64,000 nucleotides of DNA, taken from the NCBI GenBank assembly GCA_905250125.1, contig CAJNOL010000149.1, positions 160,730-224,729 of the forward strand, written 5' to 3'. Numbering within the stretch: the first letter of the stretch is position 1; each line of letters starts with the position of its first letter. Positions 1 through 13,335 of the stretch are shown here, piece after piece. This stretch comes from Rotaria sordida (Eukaryota > Rotifera > Eurotatoria > Philodinida > Philodinidae). The translations under genes were made by a program, and so were the position numbers. The notes under the pieces are model-generated. The model saw only the letters and a program-made list of their open reading frames with translations, had not been told where the DNA came from and did not search any database.

Positions 1-756
1 AAATCTTTAATTCTTTCTAATAAACAATCATCAATCAAATTGATCTATTTACGATATAAAAAGATGATGAGAGAAAAAGAAAAATAAAAAAAAAAGAAAC
101 AAAACATAAGACGAATATACACAAGTAAAACAACTAACTGTACGGAAGGTCTCTTTTGCTCTTTTAATTGACTGTTAATGTAAACAATGTTTTGTATGCT
201 CTTTTGTTTATTAAGAAAACAATATATTTCCTCGAACAAGCTCAGCAACAATGTATTAGAATAGCTGTTATTCTTAATTGAATTGACAACAAGGCGTTGC
301 CTAGAAATCACATTAGACCAATATTTAACAGAAGTCATTGTATATTCTAGACATTTTTTGACATACGTATATATATATTTATATAAATAAATATATATAC
401 TAATATATGTTTTTTGTTTATTCCTCATCTTATGAATGAACTAAAGCACCATGTGTGAAAAAACAAAGGACCCTGAACGTAAAAAAAAAAGAAAGAAACA
501 CAAAAAAGGCCCTTCTCTAAAAGAAGAGAAAAAAAAATGAAACAAAGAAAAAAAAACGAACAAACAAACAAAATGATCGAAAAAAAAACAGTGTTGACCA
601 AAGACAGCAAAAAAGAAAAGAAAGAAAAAGAAGAAACCAAAAGGGTTCAACGAGGATGGACAAAAAAACATACTGTTTACACAAAAGAAAAAGAAAAAGG
701 AAATGACGAATCTTTTTTGGCATAAGGTTTAAAGGAAAAAAGAAACACAGGGAATT
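1..756. other. AT-rich 3' flank of the homeobox gene, no gene seen
   Basis: This stretch lies downstream of the homeobox stop codon. It is dominated by A-rich runs on the plus strand, such as 480-560 and 600-700. Open frames here are artefacts of these runs: their translations are Lys- or Phe-only low-complexity strings. No splice-flanked coding segment or RNA gene was recognised. Confidence 0.6.
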
Positions 757-1069
757 TCAGTTGCAAAGTAGTGCTCGACTACCATTGCTATTACCATTTC
801 CTTGTTGTATTCGATGTAGTTCTCTAACAGCTACATCAACAAGAAGTTGAAAACCGGCTAGATCACCACCTGTACTGCTAGTATTACTAGTTGCTGTTGT
901 CAATGAATCAGTCGAACAAAGTAAACGTGTATGTTGTTGTTTTGTATCAGTTGATATTAAATTGATTACAGTCGGATCACGTATTGGTTTAAGTAAAACA
1001 TGATGCCTCGACGGCGTCATCGTCGTTGTCGTACTACAACAAGGTTCAATAGATGACGACGACGACGAA

Positions 1070-1108
<39 letters not shown>

Positions 1109-2095
1109 AATGAAGTATCTATTTGTTGTGATAATTGTTTATTGAGCACATTTGAATTATTTGTAAGTATTAATGAAGGTGATGAACTTCGTTCAACAAT
1201 AACATTTATTTTCACGGGTGGTATGGATGATGAATTATCAGTTACTGTTGTTGTGGTTGTTGTTTCAGTTGAAGTATTTTCTCCACTTGTTGAACATATA
1301 GCTGATGATGGTGATGAACGTTTTTGATCACGACTAAAACGTCTTGATATAGTAAATTTTTTTGGATCAGTACCTTCTTTTTTTAATAAATCAGGTAATA
1401 TTCGTCGTCGAGCATTAATAAACCAATTACAAACTTGATTTATTGATAAATCAGCACGACGAGATAAATTAGCTTTTTCATCGTCTGTTGGATAAGCATT
1501 ATAACGATGTTCATAAAGCCAATTTTTTAATATTCGAACCTATTAAATGTTAACAAAAAAAAAAACAAATAAAATCCATCGAGAGACGTGCGATTTTTTT
1601 TTTCGTTATTCTTACACTATCTTTTGGTAAATTAGCTCGTCGTTTTTTTAATTTCGATGACGACGAATTTGTTATATTAATATTTGTTGTTGATGATGAT
1701 GATGATAATATTGAATTTGATGAACTATCAAGATCGCAATCAGAATCTGTTTGTTCGCTAGTACGATTTCGAAGTTTTTGTTGATGATGATAATGATATG
1801 ATGATGTTTGTGTTGAATTCATTAGAGATGAACGATGTGGACTAACAATAACTTCAGCTGAATGATGATAGATAGACGTCGGATAAAATAGATCATGATG
1901 GTTACAGTTTGTTGTCGACGAAGAAGAAGAAGCAGACGAAGATGATGATGACGATGTAAGTGGTAATGTTGTTAAAGTAGTTGATGGTGGAGATGAAGAC
2001 AGATATGAAGATGATAGCAGATTAGACATCGTTTGATAATGTGGAATTTGTTGTGAGTTGCTACGAACATATATATTGTTGGGCTGATCAATCAT
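757..2095 (-). CDS. TGIF: TGIF-type TALE homeobox transcription factor
   Basis: The product is a three-amino-acid-loop-extension homeodomain protein. The TGIF family represses transcription by binding TGTCA-type sites and recruiting corepressors. Two coding exons are read: 2095-1616 (160 codons) and 1539-757, joined across a 76-nt GT-AG intron (1540-1615), giving about 420 residues. The homeodomain (about residues 151-213) spans the junction: it starts [11 protein letters not shown] in exon 1 and continues [17 protein letters not shown] in exon 2. The recognition helix reads [11 protein letters not shown] and is followed by [10 protein letters not shown], the TGIF signature; Meis and PKNOX differ here. 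No Meis/PBC-type N-terminal domain is seen. Both flanks are low-complexity Ser/Thr. One serine run is encoded by a GAT/GAC trinucleotide tract at about 1051-1110. The start chosen is the ATG at 2095. An acceptor-like TTGATTGTAG just upstream (near 2120) means a further 5' exon is possible. Confidence 0.9.
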
Positions 2096-2203
2096 CGAAA
2101 ATGATAATAGCGAATATTCTACAATCAAAACAAAAGTGAACTCAATTGACATTATATCGAATAATTGAACCGTATAATAAACGAAATAAAAGAGAAAATG
2201 GCC

Positions 2204-2317
2204 TGTCACAATACATAAGTAAAATCAAATGTCATTACTCGATTAACGATTATCAAACAGGTGAAAATGACAATGCACAATATTCATGATTCTAAGACGA
2301 TGTTAAATTATCTGTCA
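2204..2317. promoter_or_regulatory. Cluster of four TGTCA/TGACA motifs upstream of the TGIF start
   Basis: TGTCA occurs at 2204-2208, 2230-2234 and 2313-2317, and its complement TGACA at 2268-2272. They lie 110-220 bp upstream of the chosen ATG. TGTCA is the known core recognised by TGIF and Meis homeodomains, so the cluster could be an autoregulatory element. That role is inference. The promoter itself is not mapped. Confidence 0.3.
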
Positions 2318-4416
2318 GGTCTAATGTGCGACACATAGAAGAAGAAAAAAAAACGTATAGAAAAAAAATGTCTCTCTTATCTTACACTATCTGAGAATGC
2401 GTACCGTGTGTGTGTCGTCCGATGTGTTTCTTCTTCGTAGATTTTTTTCTCTTTTCATAGTTTTTATAGACGAAAATCAAATACAGATGGTTCTTATATT
2501 GTCTTTCATTATTTCATAAAACTAGAACTAATAAGAAGGGAACAAGAAAAAGAAAAAAAGAAATTTCGAATGTTAGATTTCATCACTACCATATGATTAT
2601 TTAATTCTTCAATTGTACATAAGAAAGCAGAAAAAAAAAAGAAAACTTTCTTTTTTTTATGATATCCTTTTAATGAAAGCTCAGCTGATGGAAGAAATTA
2701 CGTGTTTTATTCTTTCTTTCTTATCAATAAGTATGTATAATGTAAAAAAATGAAGATAAATCGAGATGCTCTTCTAATGTTCTTTCTTATCAAGTTTGTG
2801 TCGAAAGAAGTCAGATGTCATCTCTTAGAAACTCATTCGACTGCACATCTTTTCCTTATTGTCCTAATGATAATAGTTAAGACGGGAATATGAAAAGCGC
2901 TCGATCGTCATTAACTCATTATTTGACGTACCAATTGATATAGTCCTTCTATATTTTTTTTCCTTTATTGTTATTGTTCTTCCGCTTTCTTTCTCTCTCT
3001 CTCTCGATCTCGTTTTCTTTTCTATCAGTCATTATCATCATCATCATCATTATGGTGTGTATCATACGATCGAAAAAAGATAAAATGTGCGACATCACCT
3101 TATTGGACGTCAGAAAGAAAACGAGAAAGAAAAAAATCGATACACCAAAAAATGATTAATTCGACGCGTATGATATCAATCAAATGAGAACAGACAAAAA
3201 AAAAAGAAAAGAAAAAACGAATAGACGAAAATCACTGCTTTTCGTCTTCTACCTTACGCGATGAGCCTCATTGATCACAATCATCATATATATCTATATA
3301 ACACACCCTATTGAGATATACAAATTGTAGGGAAGAGGAGAAGAAGAATAAGAAACAACAGAATAGAGTGTGAAAGACAATCTATCGAAAAGATTACATA
3401 TGATAAATTCAATTCCATTTTAAATTAAAGTCTTAAGTAAAAGCCTTGAGATTTGATATTAATTCTATGGTTTCATCTATCTTCAATATATATATATGTA
3501 TATAAATATTTCTAAATAAGCAAAAAAACAAAACCTTTCAACACTAATTACGCGTATGTGTGTGTGCAATCGAACAGTCACCTAAACAGCTGTCTACAGA
3601 TATCCATCATCATATCATCAACATCCGTTGGAGACTAACTAGGGAGAAAAGACAACGAAGCAACAACTACTTGTTTCAATATCCTATCATCAATATTCGT
3701 TAGAAGAAGAATAACGAGAAAAAGTTTTGCCTTGGAATGTGTATATATGTCCTGTTAAAGATGATTGATGGAAAGAAAAAGAAAATGAGATAACATTAAT
3801 AGAAGAAGATCCATTGTTTCTACTCAGCAGGAATTGAACTATTGTTAAGGTTTTTCATTGCTTAAAATTAGTCGATCTGTCAATCAGATTATTTGATTTC
3901 CTGCTGACATAAAAGAAACATGCAATAGAATAAACACAGGTGCTACTTATGAACAACTGGTTAGTAGCATATATACTTCACAAAAGAAAACTTACATTAC
4001 GTGTCTGTCTACTGTCAAATCCCGTTATCTACTGCTATAAGCATGTGCATATCTTTCTACTCAATTTTTTCTTTTTCTCTCTCTCTACTTCTCTTAAGTG
4101 TCTATACTTTATTTCTCTCTTTTTTTCTGTTACGCTGTCTTTTTTTTTGACATTTATTGTTCTCTCTGTCTTTTACTGTTCTTTTTCTCTTTTTCTTTTT
4201 CTTTCAATTGGATTATGATTACTTTTTCTTTTGTTAACTAGTTTGAAAAAAAAAAGAAGAAATGGAATTTGACACACTATTATATATATATATTCAATTG
4301 TACCCAATAAGCAGAAGAAAGAATTCATTGTTTTGAAATGCTTGAAAAGAAATAAGATAGAGTAAACAGCAACATACTTCAATTTCGATCTGTTTGTGTA
4401 TATTAAAGGAAGGTTT

Positions 4417-4448
<32 letters not shown>

Positions 4449-7400
4449 GATGAAGGGAATAAGAGAGAGAGAGAATCACTCATTCACTTATCGAAGTGTA
4501 AAAAAGTGAAACGAGAACCTACGTGCAACACAACAGAAGAATGGAAGTGTGTAACGACATGTGACAAAACGTCATAGTTGAAGAAATTTAAAAAATCCAC
4601 AAAAAGTAAGATGAAGATTGAAGGTTTGAATTTACACATATATAGACATAGATAATAAGTGTCAAAATTATCAAGTTGAAAATTGACATACAATGTGATT
4701 ACACAGACAACAATGGGACAAATATCCTAAACAAAAGCACACGTAAATGAATCAGAAAGACAATGAGAGAAAAAAAAAAGAAAGAAATACTAGAAAATGA
4801 GAAAGAAATGAATAAATGGTCTCACTAAAGCAGTATTCTCTCTTCTCTTATTCTCTTTTATTATTTGGCCACTTGAAAAGAAATCAATCGTAAATTGTGT
4901 ACGTCTGTTTTCTTCTAACTAAGAAAATGATAAAAAAATATCTAAAGAGTAGAGTAGAGAAAAAAAAACTAACTAACTAACAAATATTTTTCCGAATCAT
5001 TTCTCTATCTCATCTATCATGCACGCCAATTCAATGGATCACTTAAAATGAGTAGAAGAAGATGATGATGCTGATGAGTTCGTTCGTTCTGTACTGTTGA
5101 AAAACAATTACAATAAGAAGAAAAAAAAGATATAAAGGTTGTCTAGCTATCTCTCTATTTATTCTCGTACGTGTGTTTCCCAACGGACTATCGATCCGAA
5201 ATGTCATCGGTTGTCGCTTATACGTATTGATTATAAAAACGATGGAGAAGTGATAGAGAAGAGGTGACGGAAGAAGGCTATCCACTCATTATGTCACTTC
5301 TCATCGTCTAACAAACGAAAAAGAAACAAAACCAACACCAGAAAAGTAAATACATGAACACCCTTGGGCGTGTTCAACTGTCTCGCTCTCTCTCTCTCTC
5401 TCTCAATACGAGTGAGAGAAAAAAGTAAAACGTCAATAAGAGAGAAAAGAGCTCGCGGTAAAATACCATTTAACTTCAATTATAAGCTGAACCGATGAAA
5501 AGTATACATACATATACACAATAGAGCCAATATTTTACACTTGGCTGCTTTTTTTCTATCCATATACAATCAAACAATAACTCTTTATAATGCATTCACA
5601 GTATCTAAGGTAGTTTGCATTATGTCAAGAGACTATTGCTTCCTTTCTTTTTCTCTCTCTCTTTTTCTTTTACATTCAACTAGCCTCCTGTCATCGTTCC
5701 CACATTACTTATCTTCTGTCTACATAATAGAACTTCACTTTTCTTCTGCTGTCTGTTCTGCGTACTGATACACATATGCATTACTATAATTGGTTTGGGC
5801 CAATGTTAATTCGCTTTTCATCAATAATAACAATTAGGAATAGAAGAAAAAAAAAGAGAGAGAGAGAGAGATCGCGTTTGATCAGCTGAGTACAAGAACT
5901 AAAAAAGAAAAGCCATCATTATTATCTTCAACAACAATGATCGTTGTAACTAATCGATATAGCACATGGTACGCATCTTTATTCAAGCGAATATATAACA
6001 ATGACGAACATACTTTTCAATATTCGATTACCAGCTGTTTCCTTGCTTACTTCAGTATATTCACAAAGACAAACAGTTGCTCAATCTAGTTGACTATGAA
6101 TAGCCTGCTGTCATCAGTCGATGACGGATAAACGCGTGCAACACAATCATTCAGTTACTTTGGCGCTTTTCTTTCTGTTATTTTTTTTTTCTTCTTCTCC
6201 TGTCAACGAAATGTCTATATACGTATAATATTTTTTCTTTGGATATGTGTTTTGATAAGAGACGAAGAGAGAAAAGAAAAAATTAAGAATGTCAAAATCA
6301 TACAAAAAAAAAGAACGAAGATCAAAAATGGTTGACAATTTTTATGAAAGATAAAAAAAAAACTTTTTTCATGATTAAATTTATTACTTAAACATTTTCG
6401 TTCATTAGTTTACTTATTAAAATTCGTAGATAAAAAAGAAAAGAACTCTTTTCAACAATAAAAAGATTTCATTTGATAAAACAACTTAACAACGAAAAAT
6501 GATTTCAATTCATGTGATTTATTATTATTATTATTATTTATTCGACACTAAACTGTTTCAATGATAAGATTCGTAAAAAAATACCATTTGTCATAATGGA
6601 AATATGTATACATTACGAATAGTTACTTTATGCTGATATGTTTCTCTTACAAATAACAAAACTAGTATTGAATCTATTAACAACAACAAACATATCAAAT
6701 ATTTTGTTTGTTGATCATATTAATTTATGACAATTAAATATAAATTGGTTAGAAAAATAATTTCATATTCACCTTAATATATATTATAATAAAAGTTAAC
6801 TATTAGGTGTTGCACTTATTGATAAGACAACAGATGATGATCTTTACGGTTTATTGACTATATATCAACTTAATGAACGTTATACATATACGAAAATTTA
6901 ATTTATAGATATTTACATAGTGATAAAAAAAAACATTTTGACTTGATTATATTCTTGTATGTATATATTCAATACATATTGATATTCTTACTATTACTAA
7001 TAACTATTGAATATACAAACAATAATTAAATCTACATCACTAGAAAAACTTTACCTTTTCACCAATATTTTAAAGATCATTTTAATAGTTGATAGATAAA
7101 CAAACATGGAACACTATATGAATACATACATATTAAGTATGTATAAAAACGATATAAAACAAAGAATTTTTTTCTCTACTAGAATAACATCTAATAAATA
7201 ATTATTATTAATGAATACTAAAAATATTTATTTCTACAATACAATTTTTCATAAAAGCAATACTTAGCAATCTTACTCACCTAGTTATATTGAATTCAAT
7301 TTACGCTTTATATTCATATTATATACTACTCACTCTTCTTCTTTTCTCATTCATTCTATCTCTCTCTCTTTCTCTCTATCATATACATTCGTTTGCAGTA

Positions 7401-9321
7401 CTCATCAATATGGATCCTCATGAATATGATCTTTTACGCGCCACCACGGTAATGTGCTAGTGATGATTGCATCGACATCAAACACATAGAAAGAGAAACA
7501 TAACGTTCTATTTCAGATGAAACAAAGAGCGAACAATGTAAATTAGTAATTCAGTGATGGATATCTTCTTCTATATGGTCTTTCTTACTTCTCAATTATT
7601 TTTTCTTGTCTTCCATCCGTCCATATATATATATATATATATATAGATTCGACGACAGTATCAATATAATTGTGCAGTCTTAATTCACTCTTATCAACAC
7701 TTCTACCCATAAGGAGTAAATCGGAAAAACGTGTATCTGTTAACAGCATCTCATCGGTTGAAATGACAATACACGTTAAGAAAAAACAACAGAGAGCATA
7801 AGAGAACACGAAGATGTGTCAAAAAGACAAGACAACGACCTATCAGAAAGCTTATATACGAACATAAGAAACAGAAAGAGAGAGAGAGAGGGCGAAGTTA
7901 ATGATTGATGAATGCACAAGTCGAAATCGCGAAGACGAGATTTGACATAAATGTGACAACATCTTTTGAATGACAGATAGATAGACAGAGGCAAAAGTTT
8001 TTTTTTTTTGACTTAACAACAATTCTATCTGTTAGGCCAAATGGCATTGTCTCATTATCGGTTGCGTCTGCTGTTGCTGTTCTTGTTTTGACAGCAATCA
8101 AAACTTCACAGGACGTTATAACCAAAGGGATTTTTATCTTTTTCTTTTCCTATTTAGTAAATGATGACCAATATCATCATCATTATCATCAAAACCCGAT
8201 GATCGTATTCCGAAGAAAAACAAAAAAGAAAGAAAAGCAATAGAACTAGTTTATGCAGCTGTCATTTCTATATTTATATGTAGAACTGTTCAAAATGATT
8301 TGCCTGTTGATATTTCATCAGAAAATATTGTTAGTACTTTTCTTGTACTGAACTTATTCTAACATGAAATACATAAAAAAAAAGAAAAGAAATGATTGAC
8401 GACAATAGACAACGTGTCAAGATCGTCCAATAAATATGCATATGTGTCGAATTCTCAGCATGCGTAAATATCACGACCTATCTCATGCATGGTCATTTGA
8501 AAATTTTCTATTTCATCGTCTTTTACGATTTGTTTTATCGATATGTCGCTATTGCAGCTGTCATATTATTTAAGTTTTATCTTACTTGAAGTTTTTGTTT
8601 TGTCGTCAATATCTTTTTGCCAATATCATATAGACTCTGAAAGACAGTAAGCGCTGTTAATAGTTGGCCATCTCGACATGCTAATAGTAGTTGCTTATCT
8701 CTTTGACATGTGCTTATGCGATTGCATGCATATAAAGGATAGACGACAGAGCGAAAATGAAATGATGAAGTATTATATGCCACAAACACACGTCGACTGA
8801 AATCAATGTAAGTATGGACAGACAGGCAGCTATAATAAAAAAATACACAATACTGTGTGTGAGAGAGAGAGAGAGAGAATGATAGTGACGTGAAGGAAAA
8901 AACGAAATGAAAGAAAACAGAGAGCGAGAGAGAGAATAGCAACTACTACGATAAGATATGAAAATCGACGTCATAAGAGTGTGCACGAGGTATATACATA
9001 TGCATATGTACATGTGCATATACAGAAACTGATCGATAGACAGACAACCCTTGTCAACTGTTCATTGACACTCGTTTGACTATCGAAAGATAGACAAATC
9101 GAGGCCACCAAGGACTTGTTTATATATATAATTCAAACTAAAATATTCTTATGAACAGTTAATGATGATGACCAAAAATGAGATATTAATTAATAGAATA
9201 AATTTCAAAAATCTAGATTTCATTTTTCTTATTGATTTAAAGAGTTAATGGCATATGGCGCATTCTTTGTTTTATTTTGTTTTTTTTTGTATTCAATTCA
9301 TTATCTAAAAAACAAGCAAAT
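2318..9321. other. Long non-coding interval between TGIF and the EF-hand gene
   Basis: About 7 kb separates the TGIF gene (minus) from the EF-hand gene (plus), so it may hold regulatory sequence for both. It is full of simple repeats: CT/GA tracts near 2990-3005, 5383-5404, 5853-5870, 7360-7378, 7877-7890 and 8860-8878, and TA tracts at 4422-4449 and about 7624-7645. Open frames here are low-complexity and lack exon-like structure. I found no domain, tRNA or rRNA in it. Confidence 0.55.
4422..4449. repeat. (TA)n microsatellite
   Basis: An uninterrupted alternation of T and A of about 28 nt, followed shortly by a GA-rich tract. It is a simple repeat with no coding content. Confidence 0.85.
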
Positions 9322-9911
9322 ATGATTACAGAAACAGAATTAAAATCAATTCCTTATTCAGATGAACAAATCAATGAATATTATGAAGTATTTTCTTTCT
9401 TTGATCGTCATAATACAGGTAGAATTAATTTAAATGAATTAGGTCTAATTGTTCGATCAATTGGTTTTAATCCAAGTGAAATATTAATAAAACAATTTCA
9501 ACATGAATATCAACAAAATGATATAGATAAAATAAATTTTCAACAATTTTTACAAATACTAATTTATTTAACAAATGAAATTGAGGATGAAATTGATATT
9601 ATTGAAGCATTTCGTGTTTTTGATAAAGAAGGTCAAGGTATGATTATTTTGATGATTAAAATCTTCATCGTTATTCTACCATGATAAAAAAATATACATT
9701 TCTTGTGACTCAGATTATATCATATGATGTTCGTTTGATTTTTTTTAAATAAGGTTTTATAACTAAAGAAGAACTTATGCATATAATGACACATCTTGGT
9801 GAGAAATTATCAATGGAAGAAGCAGAAGAAATGATGCATGATGCTGATATTTATTGTGATGGAAAAATTCGTTATGAAGAATTCGTTAAAATAATGACGC
9901 AATTAAATTAA
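9322..9911 (+). CDS. Calmodulin/troponin-C-like four-EF-hand protein
   Basis: This is a small calcium-sensor-type protein of 157 residues, the usual calmodulin/troponin C size. Exon 1 is 9322-9637 and exon 2 is 9754-9911, joined by a 116-nt GT-AG intron within a Gly codon of loop 3. Four EF-hand positions are visible. Loop 1 is [12 protein letters not shown]. Loop 2 ([12 protein letters not shown]) lacks the first Asp and the terminal Glu and is probably dead. Loop 3 is DKEGQGFITKEE. Loop 4 is [12 protein letters not shown], with Tyr at position 3. The central helix between the pairs ([18 protein letters not shown]) resembles calmodulin. The chosen ATG gives an N-terminal leader before the first helix. 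The sequence is too divergent to be calmodulin itself; a troponin C, centrin-like or generic EF-hand regulator is possible. Confidence 0.85.
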
Positions 9912-12511
9912 ATTCATATATATTAAATCATTATCTTTTAATTTTGATGATGAACATGTTATTTATCAAAAAATTTAGATAAATCTATATATTGAATTTA
10001 TAAAAATGAACAGACAATAATATGTACTATAATAAAAATTTGTTATGAATTGTAACAATAACTATATGAATAAAAAATTTTTAGGATAAAGTCGAAATAT
10101 TTAATGATATGTATATAAGATGTTTGAGAAGTCTCTCGTCTGTGTTTTTTTTAAACTAATACAAAGTATTGTTGTTTAGTATTGGCATCTAACGTATAGT
10201 TTTTATACTCTTCTATCTATACATATCATAAGCTGTGCTAATTTAAACTTATATGAACATAGAACAATCATTTTATAACGCCCGATATAAACAAATAGAT
10301 AATTAGAAAATTCGAATGTCATTCACTGATAAAATTACTTCTTCTTCTCAAAGGCTATTCTTTATCTAATATTTATGACAGTATAGTGACAGTTTATGAT
10401 AAGAAATACATCGTCACTTAATACTGCTTCTCAACGAAATCATCATTTGAAAAAATGAATAATCATACATTCATGATAATCTAAGATGTAATTAAAAGAA
10501 AAATATTGAATATGTTCGAAGTCAAATCATTGAAAGATACTAATTGTATTTCACATGTATAATGAATTACATATGATTTAAGTGTACTTCATATGAATGT
10601 TAAATTCGTTAACATTGATTCAATGGCATGTCGTTCATGTCTAGAAACATAACGGTTAGTTGTTCGTCTTTAAATTGATGAACATATTGAAAAGCTATAA
10701 TATGTAATGAAGAGTTTACCTCCCATTCTATCTCTTTCCAGTTCGTTCACATGATTCATCAAATTACAAGAAGATGATAAGTTTTCACTTATCATCACGA
10801 TTAGTCATTTAAAGAATTTATTCTCGAATGATCATTGGTGAAACAGAATCAATATAATAGTTCAGTTTAAACGAAATGGTGTGTCAACGATCATTGTTAA
10901 GATACATATATTGAATACAAAAAAATGAACAATAAGTAATATGTAATTGTAAATTACATATCGTAATGCATTTATATTTAACAGCAACGTTTATAATTAC
11001 AAATTCAATGCGGTAAAATCCGTAAAAATAAACAACTTAACTTTTTTCATTGTATCTATAACGTATCTGTGTGTTATAAATGTTAATAACTTTTGTATTT
11101 ATCTGGTTATTCTTTATTATACTAGCTATTCTCCTGTATATTACATACCATTATAGATCATTGTAATTGGTAATATTAGAGACTGCATTGAGAAATCATA
11201 AAATGGGGTGAAACTAAACATGTGCAAGATCAAAATGTAAAACTTTACCGGAACAGAGACTACAAGAAAAAAGCTTGCTGAGTCGGAACTCAAGTTCATA
11301 GTAAAATATTCTATAGTTTTAAGTAAATTATCTTATGAATTATATGAATTAAAACAGAATTCAAGAGAGAGATGATCCAAAAAAGTATTAGTCGTCCATC
11401 AAATAAATCGAAAAAAATGAATATTGCAGAATTATTTTAGATATGATCCGAATAAATTCTGAATTAGTTTTCTCTAGATCGGGATCAGTACCAGAAAAAC
11501 GTGCTCTCACACATCTCTAGGTGGGACCGATTTGGAGGACTGTCCATGATAAAGTATTACAATTGCAAACTATCGTTTTAAATGAATAGATATACAACGG
11601 CCATTAGCTTTATAGAAAATAAAACTTTGTTCAAGTTGTCAATTTTTAATAAATAAATAGAAGGTGTTCTCATAAATGTTGCCGTATTTCCATATATATA
11701 TGTTTAATATACAACAGGGATTATAATATTTTTAGAAACAGGATTGTACGAATGGTGCACTAATACCAATATGAATACAGCAACACTTTTTGCTGCTTTT
11801 AATAAAATTAGATCGAGATCTTTTTGAACGCTTTATATAAATGAATTTTAATAAGATTCGAATAATAGGTATGATCTATTCATTTTATTAATCTTTTTGT
11901 CTTCTTCAAAATAAATGTATTCAATTATATCTCTCTATTACAGTTGTATCTATGCTGTGTATACAAGACTAAAATAACCTTATTCAATACCGAAGAACAA
12001 CAACACATTGCATAAATATCCAATTACAGATCTTATCTTCTGTTCGTACATATTATATTTGTTTCATTTGCACAATCCATGCTTTCAATGAAAAAAATAA
12101 ATTAACACAAAGTTTATAAAGAAAATTATTTAAGTGACAAGTCGACTTCTTTTCTGTAGAAATATATATGATTGTATGGACATCTATAGAAATACTTTTT
12201 CCACAGATACGTTAACCTTAAGTTTCAAATGTTAAGCTACAAAGCAAGAAGTTTCATATATTAATTACAAACAGTCATGTGACATTTGTTTCTGTTTCTT
12301 TATCATACATACACAAACGACGAATAACATTACCATATTTAGTACAAAATATCATAATTAAAGAAATAGAATAAATAACAACGTCATAGATGAATCACTG
12401 GATAAAAGAGAGTATACTGAGTGATCCATTACTATGTTGTAGATGTGATACAAATTCTCATATCACTAATTGAAAGAATGAAAAAACATTGATAGTATGG
12501 ATACAGTATTT
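9912..12511. other. AT-rich intergenic stretch, nothing recognised
   Basis: About 2.6 kb downstream of the EF-hand gene has frequent stops in all frames and no clear exon, RNA gene or long repeat. An AATAAAA-like signal near 10067 could serve the EF-hand transcript. Confidence 0.5.
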
Positions 12512-13335
12512 ACTGAATACAACATATCATGCAAAAGTAATGGCACAAAATATTGATCCCTGTTTCTCTTCGATAAAAGGATGCTGATAGAAAACTTTGT
12601 TCACCAAATGATAGAGTCTTTTCTCCTCTTTCGAACAGTGTATGATTTATATTTGTCACACATTGGTAAATGAAGCGAGACAAGAAAGAAAGAGAAACTT
12701 TCACCGAAAAAATTTGTAATTTTTATATGAATTCGTCAAAAGCATCTTGTAGATGACAGCTAATTATAATTAATTGCCGTTTTATAGGATGGTTTTAACG
12801 ATTTCATAAAAGTCAAAGAAATGATAGATTCACAAGATCTTTTTAATGAGTCAACAAAAATCGAATTAATTGTTCTCTAACAAGATGCTTCTGACGAGTT
12901 CATATAAAAATTACAAATTTATTGCACGAATGTTTCTTGTTTTCTCTCGTGTCGTTTCATTTACGAATGTGTGACAAACGCAAATCGTACACTGGTTGAA
13001 AGAGGAGAAGATTTCCTATCAACTGGCAATCAAATATTCTTTTCGAAACGTGTTTATCGAAGAGTTATCAAAGGGATATAGGGACCATTGTTTGATTTTT
13101 TTTCTGAATCTCAGGGACAGTGCAGACTGTTTTCTAAGGGTGCTTCTCTTTTGTGTTGTATCATTTCGTTTATAAACACGTTATAAAAATAAGTTATATA
13201 CGATTTCAAAGAGGAGAAAAAGCTCTCTCGTTTAGTAAACAAAGTTTTCTTGCAGTATTCTTTTATCGAGGAAAAATAGGGCTCGACATTTTGTGCCATT
13301 ACTTTTGCATCATATGTTTTGTTTGAACACATTAT
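12512..13335. repeat. Inverted-repeat (foldback/MITE-like) element with a third partial copy
   Basis: The segment 12,530-12,760 recurs in reverse complement at about 12,867-13,080. Shared strings include AATTTTTATATGAA and the sequence around AATGTGTGACAAA. A second, more diverged copy in the same orientation as the right arm lies at about 13,136-13,320. The outer ends share TGCAAAAGTAATGGCACAAA in opposite orientation (12,530s and 13,290-13,310). The unpaired middle is about 12,765-12,865. No transposase is present, so it is likely a non-autonomous DNA element. Exact termini and a target duplication were not resolved. Confidence 0.65.

Noticed and set aside
45..725. Several open frames of 60-130 codons on both strands
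   Set aside because: Translations are Phe/Tyr- or Lys-dominated low complexity from A/T runs, with no exon structure or domain.
7411..7449. Possible first exon starting ATG and ending before GTAATG (MDPHEYDLLRATT)
   Set aside because: No downstream exon in a matching phase could be identified before the EF-hand gene, which has its own start.
8577..9019. Two overlapping minus-strand frames of about 100-120 codons
   Set aside because: They translate CT/GA microsatellites and lack any domain or splice support.
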